Assembly: GCA_964611635.1 (NCBI GenBank)
Contig: CAZTAS010000223.1
Location: 1-10,325 of the forward strand
Direction of reading: 5' to 3'
Origin: JAFDED01 sp964611635
GTDB lineage: Bacteria > Desulfobacterota > JAFDED01
DNA length: 10,325 bases
Program-made: the position numbers and the translations under genes
In this document: one piece after another, positions 1-7,451 of the stretch
Layout: each line of letters opens with the position of its first letter
Numbering within the stretch: position 1 is the first letter of the stretch
Notes under the pieces: model-generated
Told to the model about the DNA's origin: nothing
The model's database searches: none
The model's input: only the letters and a program-made list of their open reading frames with translations

Positions 1-343
1 CACCTTCCAGCATGAGAGACACGAGGTTCTTGCCGATGTCGTGCAGGTCGCCCTTTACAGTACCGATGGCGAAAGTAGCTTTTGACTTAATCTCTTCGCC
101 TGCCAGATGTGGTTTAAGGACGTCCATGCCCATTTGCATGACCTTCGCGGAGCGAAGAACCTCGGGCACGAAGTACTCGCCCTCCTTCCAGCGTTCCGCT
201 ACTACGGACATAGCTTTTACCAAGCCATTATCGATGATCTCCTGGATCGCGATCTTCTCATCCAGAGCCTTTTGAACCAGTGAGTCAATCTCGCCCAGCT
301 TGCCTTCTACAACACCAATGATAATGTTTTCCAAGATGCTCAA
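1..343 (-). CDS. Corrinoid (B12-binding) methyltransferase protein, MttC/MtbC/MtgC family, N-terminal part
   Basis: Only the first 114 codons lie in the window; the gene continues off the left edge. The family carries a cobalamin whose cobalt accepts a methyl group from a partner methyltransferase and hands it to a second one that methylates tetrahydrofolate or coenzyme M. Residues 1-80 form the helical cap domain typical of the family (for example AERWKEGEYFVPEVL at 49-63). At residues 94-105 comes GTVKGDLHDIGK, the start of the Rossmann-like B12 domain. D99, H101 and G104 make the DxHxxG motif, with H101 the expected lower cobalt ligand. The start is TTG at 341-343: no ATG lies nearby in frame, and AGGAGG sits six bases upstream. 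It follows the MttB-family gene in the same direction after 244 bp, so the two very likely form a methyltransferase/corrinoid pair. The substrate cannot be read from this protein. Confidence 0.94.
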   Translation of the reverse strand, partial: MSILENIIIGVVEGKLGEIDSLVQKALDEKIAIQEIIDNGLVKAMSVVAERWKEGEYFVPEVLRSAKVMQMGMDVLKPHLAGEEIKSKATFAIGTVKGDLHDIGKNLVSLMLEG

Positions 344-349
344 TTCTCT

Positions 350-355
350 CCTCCT
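350..355 (-). promoter_or_regulatory. Ribosome binding site deciding a TTG start of the corrinoid gene
   Basis: AGGAGG on the minus strand, six bases before TTG (341-343). A full-strength Shine-Dalgarno at the right distance and the absence of an in-frame ATG before codon 45 make TTG the best start. Confidence 0.8.
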
Positions 356-401
356 CGATTTTTAAATAATTGGTTCCGGTGGAATAGTTACAAAAAATCA
401 T

Positions 402-446
402 AAAACTATCTATTAAACTTTCTGAGGCAGAAAATCAAATAGTTTT
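402..446 (-). terminator. Nested hairpin in the MttB-corrinoid intergenic gap, possible attenuator or terminator
   Basis: Outer arms AAAACTAT (402-409) and ATAGTTTT (439-446) pair over eight bases. Inside them TTTCTG (419-424) and CAGAAA (428-433) pair over six bases with loop AGG. On the minus strand the 3' arm is followed within a few bases by TTTTTT (391-397 region). The stem is AT-rich and its inner and outer arms are separated by unpaired bases, so it is not a strong canonical terminator. It could act as a partial terminator or an mRNA-processing hairpin that sets the ratio of methyltransferase to corrinoid protein. Confidence 0.4.
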
Positions 447-587
447 TTATAGTGAATATATTTAGGCCCCATTAAAGGTGATCAGTAAACCCTCTCTCTT
501 TGAATCATCAACGCTCGACAATATGACCATACCATATAGAAAAATTTTTACAAAGCTTTCACAAAGATGTCGATATGAAGTTCCAGC

Positions 588-2075
588 TCAGCCTCGTTCT
601 ATGCCCTTACTGGACATGACGCCATGTATCCACTTCTCTTCCATATCGTTTAAAATGCGAACCACATCCTCTGGAAGGGGCTCGGGACAATGATCCTGCA
701 AAATGGATTGGACTTTCTTCTGCAAATGAGCCAGCATGGTCTGCCGGCCTTCTTCGACCCATTTTTCATGGCTGTTGCGATCGAAAAACCGGGAAAAATA
801 CCATTCCCGATAATGATCATATGTGTGATCCTCTTGCAGAAAGTTACCTCCTGGTCCTACCTTGTGGATCAGATCCAGGCAGAGGGTCTCGGGGGTGATG
901 GAAATGCCTTGCATTACGTGTTCTACCCAGCGGATGATCTCGTTGCCGAGCACCATGAGTTCGAAAGAAAGCGACGGAGCAGTGGAAAAGAGTCCCACAT
1001 CATGAACCAAGTGCGCCCCGCTAAGGGCTGCCATGAGGACGGAAAAAGCCACCTCGACCCCAGCCTGCACATCCAGTAACTTGCTGTCCGTAAATCCCGC
1101 GGTGCCAAACATGGGAAGGCCGAAATGGTGACTGATCTCGGTGAGACAGGAGATCAACAGCGTGGATTCTGGAGCGCCGTAGGGAAAAGCCATAGTTCGC
1201 GCATCCATGACGGATGGAATTCCGCCGAAGACGAAAGGAGCTCCTTCCTTTCGCAACTGGTGGATGACTAGGCCACTCAATACCTCTGCGATATTCACAG
1301 CCAGGATCGCAGCAAGAGTGGCAGGCGTTGTTGCCCCTCCCAAGGGCATGGGAATGTATGTGACTGGAATAGAATGATCTGCACAGAAAAGGAGCTTGTC
1401 CAAACCTTCAAACCCATGAACTAAAGGAGAAATCGGTTCGGAGTAATGCATAAGGAATGGTCTGTTATGGTATTGTTCATACCCCCCGACCACCAACTCA
1501 GCCATATCAAGGATGTCTTGGGCGGCCTGGCGGCTGTAACAGCAAAACATGATGGGCTTGTTAGTGCTGCGGACGACCTGTTTGAAAGTGATGCGATCTG
1601 AGATTTTGGATGAGATGCAATCGCCAAGCTGCCCACCAAACATGACGAAGTCGATATGATCAAGATAATCCGCCACTCGGGCGGCATTGGCACTGTCTTC
1701 GGGCCCAAAAAGCCTCATTTCACCAGTGAGGGGGTCCGAGTAATTAATGGCCGAGGCATTTGTACCAAAATATACATTTTGACCTTCCACCAGAAGCGCC
1801 CGTTCACCGCGCCGGTTATAAACGGTGAATCGCTTGGGAACTGTTCGGATCGCCTTTTCCACTAAATAGGGTGGGATCTTAACATTAAATTTTGTCGAAT
1901 CTCTCACTTGAACCTTAGCACCTGCGCCACGGAGAATTTCCACAGCATCAGAATGGTGGACAAGAACTCCGGTGGACTCCAGTATTTCCATCGCGGCATC
2001 GCATAGGGCTTGAATTTGTGTATCCGATAAGATCCGGAACTGCGGGCTTGAAAAAGTAACTTGATTGGCTTTCAT
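588..2075 (-). CDS. Trimethylamine methyltransferase (MttB) superfamily protein, non-pyrrolysine type
   Basis: A 495-residue protein, the usual length for the family. Members are TIM-barrel enzymes that move a methyl group from a quaternary or tertiary amine to a corrinoid protein. Family features visible here are the N-terminal helical stretch with EILESTGV (31-38), the glycine-rich MPLGGATTPATLAA (243-256), FGGIPSVMDARTM (283-295), FGTAGFTDSKLLDVQAG (323-339) and the C-terminal VGPGGNFLQEDHT (406-418). There is no in-frame TAG and the stop is TGA, so this is not a pyrrolysine MttB like the trimethylamine enzyme of methanogens. It belongs with the non-Pyl homologues, whose characterised members use glycine betaine, proline betaine, carnitine or gamma-butyrobetaine. 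The segment around residues 324-332 is about where Pyl would be expected (residue 334 in Methanosarcina MttB), but I have not aligned it. ATG at 2073-2075 is preceded by AGGAGG (2081-2086). The corrinoid gene follows. The substrate is unknown. Confidence 0.95.
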   Translation of the reverse strand: MKANQVTFSSPQFRILSDTQIQALCDAAMEILESTGVLVHHSDAVEILRGAGAKVQVRDSTKFNVKIPPYLVEKAIRTVPKRFTVYNRRGERALLVEGQNVYFGTNASAINYSDPLTGEMRLFGPEDSANAARVADYLDHIDFVMFGGQLGDCISSKISDRITFKQVVRSTNKPIMFCCYSRQAAQDILDMAELVVGGYEQYHNRPFLMHYSEPISPLVHGFEGLDKLLFCADHSIPVTYIPMPLGGATTPATLAAILAVNIAEVLSGLVIHQLRKEGAPFVFGGIPSVMDARTMAFPYGAPESTLLISCLTEISHHFGLPMFGTAGFTDSKLLDVQAGVEVAFSVLMAALSGAHLVHDVGLFSTAPSLSFELMVLGNEIIRWVEHVMQGISITPETLCLDLIHKVGPGGNFLQEDHTYDHYREWYFSRFFDRNSHEKWVEEGRQTMLAHLQKKVQSILQDHCPEPLPEDVVRILNDMEEKWIHGVMSSKGIERG

Positions 2076-2501
2076 ATAGTCCTCCTTAATTCTTTTTTAC
2101 TCTTTGCCTTAATAAATAATTGCTATTTTTATACAGGAGTGTCCGGGAAAGATATTTACCAATATCCCCAAATGCTTATTATTAGGGCGTTAGAGGATAA
2201 TTTTTCATGATTGAGGTATCATTTTTTTGGCTTATCGGGCCTCCAGCGTCTCCTACATATATTACAGCTTAATCTTTTCAGCAGGTGCACTATACAGGAA
2301 CTCTTAAAACCGCCAGAAAAACAACGCGAAAATCAATATGATATCATTCAGTTAAATTTATGTTTCGCATAACCGGACAGAAATGATATAAAATGTAATT
2401 TATTAAACTTAACATTAACAAGGGCGCTTTGCGCTGGAAGACGCATTTTTAAGAAATATATCCGCCCTCCTTCATCTCAAGATAGTGGAAGAAATATCAT
2501 T
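2076..2501. other. 426-bp AT-rich intergenic region between the dipeptidase and the MttB-family gene
   Basis: I see no gene here. It is long enough to hold a separate promoter for the methyltransferase gene, but I found no convincing -35/-10 pair. Small structures: a perfect ten-base palindrome ATGATATCAT at 2338-2347; a GCGC-TTT-GCGC mini-hairpin at 2424-2434, just past the dipeptidase gene on the minus strand and without a T run; and AGTGTCCGGGAAA at 2138-2150, which resembles a sequence near the right window edge (AGTGTCC at 10277-10283). Confidence 0.6.
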
Positions 2502-3572
2502 TCATCCGATGATCTCTTTGAGCACCCTGAGGAAGTTTCCACCCATAATTTTTTCTATATCTTCCTCACTGAACCCTCTCGCCAACAGCGCAGCGGTTAG
2601 GTTGGGGAACTTTGAGATCTCTTCCAACCCTGCCACGTCGCCCGTGGGTGCACCAGGCTCAAGGATCCTTTCTTCCGACGGGATTGAAGAAATGTCCATG
2701 TCCAGGTCTGTAGTCATATCAGAGGCAAACCCCACATGCTCAACGCCCACAATACTGGCTATGTGTTGAATGTGATCCACGAACGAATCCACGCTGGGAT
2801 TCTGATGAGCCACGAACCGGGGCACGAGGTTGACGCCTATTACTCCACCCGTCCGAGCTACTGCGCGGATTTGATCATCGGTGTAATTGCGGGGGTGATC
2901 CACCAGGGCTCGGGCGTTCCCGTGGGAAACCACTACGGTTTTAGCTGATGTCTCAATGATGTCCCAGAAGCCCTTCTCGTTGATATGAGCTGCGTCCACC
3001 ACCATCCCTAGACGGTTCATTTCCACTACCACACGCTTGCCCATTCGGGTCAGGCCCCCTCCTCGTGGCTCACCCGCGCCATCTGCCAGGAGATTGGCTC
3101 GGTTCCAGGTCAGTGATAGGATTCTTATCCCCAATCTATATAGTATACCCAGAATTTCCAGGTTGGTCCCGATGCACTCCCCGCTTTCGATTGCCAGAAC
3201 ACAGGCAATTTTCCCCTGTTGCAAAGCGTTCTCCAGGTCGGAATAACTTTTAACCAGGGAAAGATCATGCGGATTCTCGTCAATTGCTGATAGCAGGAGC
3301 TCCATGCGGAACAGTACGTTGCGTAGAGCCAACTCAGGGAGAATATATGTTCCCCGGAACCCCAGCGATACAGGCAAAACCTGAACCTTTACGCCACCCT
3401 CTCGGAGCCGAGGAATCCAGATTCGGCGAAAGATATCCACCTCCCCCCGAGCCTTGCGGGACTCCAGGTCCAAGTCGATATCGTGATGGAAGTCTACTAC
3501 CTTTATATTGCCGTGCACGGCCCTGACTCTCGCCATCAATTCTGGATCAAATAGCACTGTTGTTTTATTCAT
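2502..3572 (-). CDS. Peptidase M19 (membrane/renal dipeptidase family) metallohydrolase
   Basis: A 356-residue member of the M19 family of binuclear-zinc amidohydrolases, which cleave dipeptides including those with a D or dehydro C-terminal residue. Candidate metal ligands match the human DPEP1 pattern in order and spacing: H29 and D31 (DFHHD; H20/D22 in human), bridging E129 (AIESG; E125), H196 (VVDAAH; H198), H217 (VVSHGNAR; H219). HPRNYTDDQIRA at 226-237 supplies the substrate-binding arginine R228, and ASDM at 283-286 supplies D285 (D288 in human). The usual GSDFDG is changed to ASDMTT and DLSH to DAAH, so substrate preference may differ. No signal peptide is seen, so it should be cytoplasmic. 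ATG follows GGAGGTG (3577-3583). It lies between the peptide-type importer and the methyltransferase. M19-like genes also occur beside dimethylglycine or betaine catabolism genes in pseudomonads, as I recall, so a role with methylated amino acids is possible. Confidence 0.92.
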   Translation of the reverse strand: MNKTTVLFDPELMARVRAVHGNIKVVDFHHDIDLDLESRKARGEVDIFRRIWIPRLREGGVKVQVLPVSLGFRGTYILPELALRNVLFRMELLLSAIDENPHDLSLVKSYSDLENALQQGKIACVLAIESGECIGTNLEILGILYRLGIRILSLTWNRANLLADGAGEPRGGGLTRMGKRVVVEMNRLGMVVDAAHINEKGFWDIIETSAKTVVVSHGNARALVDHPRNYTDDQIRAVARTGGVIGVNLVPRFVAHQNPSVDSFVDHIQHIASIVGVEHVGFASDMTTDLDMDISSIPSEERILEPGAPTGDVAGLEEISKFPNLTAALLARGFSEEDIEKIMGGNFLRVLKEIIG

Positions 3573-3827
3573 TAGGCACCTCCGTCTGGAAAAACACGAT
3601 GGGGTTTTCCCTTTCGATCATCTTATCTCGAAAAAAATACCATTGCTGCATGACAAGATAGGCCCGCCAGGCCTCTCCTCTTCGCCACCAAGCATCTCAT
3701 GGAATTCCACCAAATTTCTTGGAAAATCGGAAATTTTTTACGCTCGACATCTCCAAGATAAAGCAGTCGCAGCATGAATAAAGGGGAAAAGGCCAAGACA
3801 AGAAATTAACATCATGATACCTAATGA

Positions 3828-4736
3828 TTAGCTACGCAGCTTCATTTTCGGATCGAGCGCATCTCGTATTCCGTCCCCAAGGAGGTTCATGGCCAGTACG
3901 GTCAAAATAATCGCGATCCCGGGAAAAGTTGAAACCCACCAGCCCTCAAAGATGTAATTCCGCCCTTCGGAGATCATGTTACCCCAGGTTGGGGTGGGTG
4001 GCTGAACGCCTAGGCCGAAGAAACCCAACGACGCCTCGAGGATTATAACCCTGGCGACCTCGAAGGAGCCGAGCACTGCCAAAGGTGCAAAAGTGTTAGG
4101 CAGGATATGACAAAACATAATCCGGATCGGCCGCGCACCGAGTGCCCGGCATGACAAGATGTAATCTAACTGTTTGACCGTCAGGACGCTGCTGCGGATG
4201 GTCCGGGCATAGATCACCCACGTTGAGATCGAAATGACAAGGATAACATTAAATATATTAGTCCCCAGGACGGCGATGATCGCCAGCGCCAGCAAAATCG
4301 GCGGAAAAGCGAGCTGGATGTCTGCCAGGCGCATGATCACGTCATCGACTCTGCCTCCTGCAAAACCCGATACCAGTCCAAGAAGCGTTCCAATGAATCC
4401 TCCGATGATGACTGAGGATATTCCGACGAACAAAGAGGTCCTGCTTCCATAAATGATCCTCGCTAGCATGTCTCGCCCAAAATGGTCTGTACCGAGGATG
4501 TAATAGATTCCCTTGGGGTCTGTCCAGCCCGGGGGCTTTAGCCTGCGCCGGAGGCTCTGATCTAATGGATCATGTGGAGAAATACGATGGGCGAATATCG
4601 ACATAATCACCAGGAGGGCGAGAACCACAGTAGCTATCAGCGCAGGCTTTCGTTGGAAAATTCGGTTCAAGGCATCTCGGGTCGGTCCCCGGGGGCGAAT
4701 CGCCTTCCTGTATTTCTTGCCCGCAGATTCTTGCAT
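3828..4736 (-). CDS. ABC importer permease, DppC/OppC type
   Basis: Second inner-membrane permease of a family-5 peptide-type ABC importer. With the start chosen here it has 302 residues, normal for DppC. A cytoplasmic N-terminus and first membrane helix (about 32-50) lead to a periplasmic loop ending in LGTDHFGRD (81-89), the DppC signature. The EAA loop that contacts the ATPase spans about 189-214 (QLDYILSCRALG onward). The C-terminal signatures EASLGFFGLGVQPPTPTWG (234-252) and GDGIRDALDP (287-296) follow. An in-frame ATG at 4797-4799 would overlap the upstream permease by 47 bases and add 21 residues without family character. The ATG at 4734-4736 leaves a 16-base gap after the upstream stop and has TGGGGA eight bases before it, so I prefer it. 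It would work with the permease before it and the binding protein. Confidence 0.92.
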   Translation of the reverse strand: MQESAGKKYRKAIRPRGPTRDALNRIFQRKPALIATVVLALLVIMSIFAHRISPHDPLDQSLRRRLKPPGWTDPKGIYYILGTDHFGRDMLARIIYGSRTSLFVGISSVIIGGFIGTLLGLVSGFAGGRVDDVIMRLADIQLAFPPILLALAIIAVLGTNIFNVILVISISTWVIYARTIRSSVLTVKQLDYILSCRALGARPIRIMFCHILPNTFAPLAVLGSFEVARVIILEASLGFFGLGVQPPTPTWGNMISEGRNYIFEGWWVSTFPGIAIILTVLAMNLLGDGIRDALDPKMKLRS

Positions 4737-4752
4737 GACGTCTATCCCCAGC

Positions 4753-5670
4753 TTAGTAACGGATTCTCGGGTCGAGGTGGGTATAAAGTATGTCCACAAG
4801 GAAATTCATCAAAACGAACACAAGGGCGGTGGTCAATATACACGCCTGCACCAGCGGATAATCCCGGGCATTGATAGCTGAGATGGCCAGGAGACCGAGC
4901 CCCGGCCAGCTGAAGACCGTTTCGGTGATAAGCGCGCCGCCCATCAGCCTGGCTATCTGAAGCCCGACAATCGTAACCACAGGGATTAGGGCGTTACGAA
5001 GGGCGTGATGGTTGACAACTAGGAACTCGCATAGCCCCTTGGCCCGGGCGGTGCGCACATAGTCCTCGCCCAGCACCTCTATGAGGCCCGATCGCACCAG
5101 CCGCACCAGCAGAGCAATCATAAAGGTAGAGAGGGTGACCGCGGGAAGGATCAAGTGAACAATGGTTCCGCTGCCCGACGTGGGGAAAATATGCAGTTTG
5201 ACAGCGAACAAGAAAATCAACATGATACCCAGCCAGAAGGTGGGGACGGACTGGCCCATGAGAACAAAGGAAAGAATCACGGTATCGAACATTCCATTGG
5301 GGCGCTTGGCCGCGAGGACACCCACGGGCAGAGAAATCAACACTGCAACAATCATTGCTCCCATGGCGAGTTCGAAGGTCTTGGGCACGGCGCGAATGAT
5401 CAGGTCGAAGTTTGGCTGGCGGTAGCTTATCGACCGGCCGAGGTCTGCCCGGAGCAGCCGACTGATAAAAAGGCCGTATTGGATGAGCAGTGGCCGGTCG
5501 AGGCCAAGAGCCTTTCGCATTTGTGTAATTTCGGCTGCGGTGGGTTCCTCGGGAAGCATCATCAATGCAGGGTCACCAGGCGCTAGGCGGATCAGTAGGA
5601 AGACCACGACAGAAACCCCGAAAATGACAACCAATCCGTGAAAAAATCTGCGGATAATAAGAACATTCAA
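4753..5670 (-). CDS. ABC importer permease, DppB/OppB type
   Basis: First inner-membrane permease of the same importer, 305 residues. The N-terminus with helix one (about 10-29) is followed by APGDPA (30-35), the standard DppB opening. The central core has VPTFWLGI (142-149) and FPTSG (162-166). The EAA loop for ATPase docking is at about 199-230 (GEDYVRTARAKGL then HALRNALIP). GALITETVFSWPGLG (245-259) and the C-terminal DPRIRY complete the pattern. The start is TTG at 5668-5670 with GAGGGGG (5677-5683) six bases upstream; the nearby ATG at 5664-5666 is out of frame. The stop is 16 bases before the DppC-type start, so the two permeases are co-translated. The binding-protein gene lies 84 bp upstream, separated by a GC hairpin. 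Confidence 0.93.
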   Translation of the reverse strand: MNVLIIRRFFHGLVVIFGVSVVVFLLIRLAPGDPALMMLPEEPTAAEITQMRKALGLDRPLLIQYGLFISRLLRADLGRSISYRQPNFDLIIRAVPKTFELAMGAMIVAVLISLPVGVLAAKRPNGMFDTVILSFVLMGQSVPTFWLGIMLIFLFAVKLHIFPTSGSGTIVHLILPAVTLSTFMIALLVRLVRSGLIEVLGEDYVRTARAKGLCEFLVVNHHALRNALIPVVTIVGLQIARLMGGALITETVFSWPGLGLLAISAINARDYPLVQACILTTALVFVLMNFLVDILYTHLDPRIRY

Positions 5671-5676
5671 CAGAAA

Positions 5677-5683
5677 CCCCCTC
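5677..5683 (-). promoter_or_regulatory. Ribosome binding site deciding a TTG start of the DppB-type permease
   Basis: GAGGGGG on the minus strand, six bases before TTG (5668-5670). The reading frame from this TTG gives the normal permease N-terminus, and no in-frame ATG precedes it. Confidence 0.65.
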
Positions 5684-5719
5684 GCAGCACCCTGTCATTT
5701 GCCCCTGATTTCCTAATAA

Positions 5720-5745
5720 TCCCCGGGGGATGCCCCCCCCGGGGA
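5720..5745 (-). terminator. GC-rich intercistronic hairpin between binding-protein and permease genes
   Basis: Arms 5720-5729 and 5736-5745 pair perfectly over ten bases (nine of them G-C) around a six-base loop. It starts nine bases after the binding-protein stop codon on the minus strand. There is no T run after it, only ATTATTAGG. That fits a structure that protects the upstream mRNA from 3' exonucleases or gives partial termination, so that more binding protein than permease is made, as known for other importer operons. The role is inferred; the pairing is read directly. Confidence 0.65.
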
Positions 5746-5754
5746 GAGAACAGG

Positions 5755-7263
5755 TTACTCAAAGTACGCATTGTGCAGATGAATGGATTCATCCACCCGG
5801 GGTTTCAATCCCTTGAGCCGCTTTTGTTTGCCGATGATATCCGGCTGGTAGTAGATGAACACCACCGGGCATTCATCCCAGATAATGGCCTGGGCGTTGG
5901 CGTAGATTTTTTTCTGTTCGTCGAAATCGTAGGTAAAAGAGCCTTTGTCTATAATTTTATCAAGCTGATCATTCTTGTACCCAAGCCAGTTGGGCGAGCG
6001 GAACATGCGCTTCATCTCGAGGTCCGGCTCCATGGTGGGAGCACCGAAAGCGCCCAGGGTGATGTCTCCCTTGCTTTTTCCCTTCTTCCTCCGCTCTGCT
6101 ATGTACGTTGCCCACTCCAGGGGGAGCACTTTGACATTGACGCCGATCCGGGCCCACATGCCGGAGATAGCTTCGGCGATCTCGCGGTCTTTGAGATAGC
6201 GGCCCCATGGTGTAAGCAGCGTGTATGTTCCGGGAAGGCCATCGGGATATTCGGCGGCCTTCATCAGCTCCTTTGCCTTTTCGAGGTCATATGTATAGGC
6301 CGGTGTCTGGGGCTGAAAGTGGTCAACACAGGGAGCCAGCGGGGAGACGGCCGGGCTGCCCAAGCCGGAAAGCAGAAATGTAATTATTTCCTCGCGGTCC
6401 ACGGCATAATTGAGAGCCTGGCGAATCCGTTTGTCCTTGAAAAACGGCAGATCTTTTTTGAAACAGTTAAAGGCGATGAAGGCAAACCGATTGCCCTTGG
6501 TGGCTATAACCTCAAGCTCCGGGTCCGCTTTCACCCGTGGAATGTCGCCGGGCGGGAGGTTTTTGATCACGTGGACTTCATGGGCCAGCAGGGCGGACAC
6601 CCGGGTGGCGTCTTCTTTCAGCATCCTGAAGGTGATCTTTTTAAAGGTAGGTGGTTTGCCCCAGTAATCCTCGTTGGCCACCACCACTACCCGGTCGTTT
6701 GGGATAAATTTTACAAACTTGTATGGCCCCGTGCCTATGGGGTTGACACCGAATTGATCCACATGAGAGGCGGCTTTGGGTGGGGCGATGTCGATCATGC
6801 AAAGATAGGGGAGCAAGGGTGCCTTGGGCGCTTTGGTCCGTATGATGGCCGTGTAGTCGTCTATAATCTCCACGCGGTCGAGCTCCCGTAGAAAGAACTT
6901 CTGCCCGGATTGCATGTTTGGGTCGATGTAGCGCTCGAGGGTGAACTTCACCGCCCGGGCGTCGAAGGGTTCGCCGTTGTGAAACGTAATACCTTTTCGG
7001 AGCCAGATTTTTAAGGAAAGGGGATCAAGGCGCTCCCACCTGGTCATGAGCACGGGCACGATCTTCATATTTTCGTCCCGCATAACCAGCGGGTCGAAGA
7101 TGTGGCGACATATGGAAAAGGCCGTCCTCACATAATGAAGCTGGGGGTCCAAGGTCTTGGAGAGCGCCCCGAAAGCCACAACCACCTCTCCTTGGGGTTC
7201 GGCGTGTGCCACACCTAGCACTAGCAGATAGAGTACCAAGAAAACTGAGAATAATTTTCTCAT
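5755..7263 (-). CDS. Periplasmic substrate-binding protein, family 5 (DppA/OppA/NikA type)
   Basis: A 502-residue extracytoplasmic binding protein of the peptide/nickel family. Residues 1-21 are a signal peptide: MRK, a hydrophobic core, then AHA before EPQ. There is no cysteine after the cleavage site, so it is soluble in the periplasm rather than a lipoprotein, which points to a diderm host. The family signature is seen in IWLRKGITFHNGEPFDARAV (86-105), followed by the usual NPIGTGPYKF and the RIRQALNYAVDREEI segment. ATG at 7261-7263 has GGAAGGGA (7268-7275) upstream. This family binds dipeptides, oligopeptides, nickel, haem and some opines or sugars, so the ligand cannot be named. Because the block continues with an M19 peptidase and a methylamine-type methyltransferase, an N-methylated amino acid or peptide is a reasonable guess. 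Confidence 0.93.
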   Translation of the reverse strand: MRKLFSVFLVLYLLVLGVAHAEPQGEVVVAFGALSKTLDPQLHYVRTAFSICRHIFDPLVMRDENMKIVPVLMTRWERLDPLSLKIWLRKGITFHNGEPFDARAVKFTLERYIDPNMQSGQKFFLRELDRVEIIDDYTAIIRTKAPKAPLLPYLCMIDIAPPKAASHVDQFGVNPIGTGPYKFVKFIPNDRVVVVANEDYWGKPPTFKKITFRMLKEDATRVSALLAHEVHVIKNLPPGDIPRVKADPELEVIATKGNRFAFIAFNCFKKDLPFFKDKRIRQALNYAVDREEIITFLLSGLGSPAVSPLAPCVDHFQPQTPAYTYDLEKAKELMKAAEYPDGLPGTYTLLTPWGRYLKDREIAEAISGMWARIGVNVKVLPLEWATYIAERRKKGKSKGDITLGAFGAPTMEPDLEMKRMFRSPNWLGYKNDQLDKIIDKGSFTYDFDEQKKIYANAQAIIWDECPVVFIYYQPDIIGKQKRLKGLKPRVDESIHLHNAYFE

Positions 7264-7328
7264 TGTATCCCTTCCTTTCTTGAATAAATGTCGGTGAAGT
7301 ATCGTACTACTATCTCAAAAATTAATTT

Positions 7329-7355
7329 ATTTTATCATGAAAAAAAATTTGTCAA
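7329..7355 (-). promoter_or_regulatory. Probable sigma-70-type promoter for the binding-protein gene
   Basis: On the minus strand TTGACA (7355-7350) is followed after 15 bases by TAAAAT (7334-7329), with TGA directly before it, which makes an extended -10 (TGATAAAAT). The -10 lies about 65 bases before the ATG at 7263. The spacer is two bases shorter than the ideal, which the extended -10 may offset. No clear operator was recognised. Confidence 0.5.
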
Positions 7356-7451
7356 ATAAAAAGTTTCTTATTGTTGGGAAATGGAACGCACATGGCATCC
7401 CCCTAGTCAAGATTGAGATTATGGGGAAGGAAGGTTTGAACGTAGTAAAGA

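Noticed and set aside
588..2075. A pyrrolysine (amber-containing) MttB
   Set aside because: The frame is open for 495 codons with no TAG and ends in TGA, so pyrrolysine coding is not needed.
3660..3674. AGGCC/GGCCT five-base hairpin after the dipeptidase start region
   Set aside because: Too short and without a T run; not enough to call a terminator or operator.
4737..4799. A longer start for the DppC-type permease at 4799
   Set aside because: The extra 21 residues lie within the overlapping end of the DppB-type gene and lack family character; the ATG at 4736 gives normal length and spacing.
5638..6891. A 417-codon open frame on the plus strand
   Set aside because: It lies opposite the binding-protein gene, whose family match and signal peptide are clear; the plus-strand product resembles no family and is an antisense by-product of codon bias.
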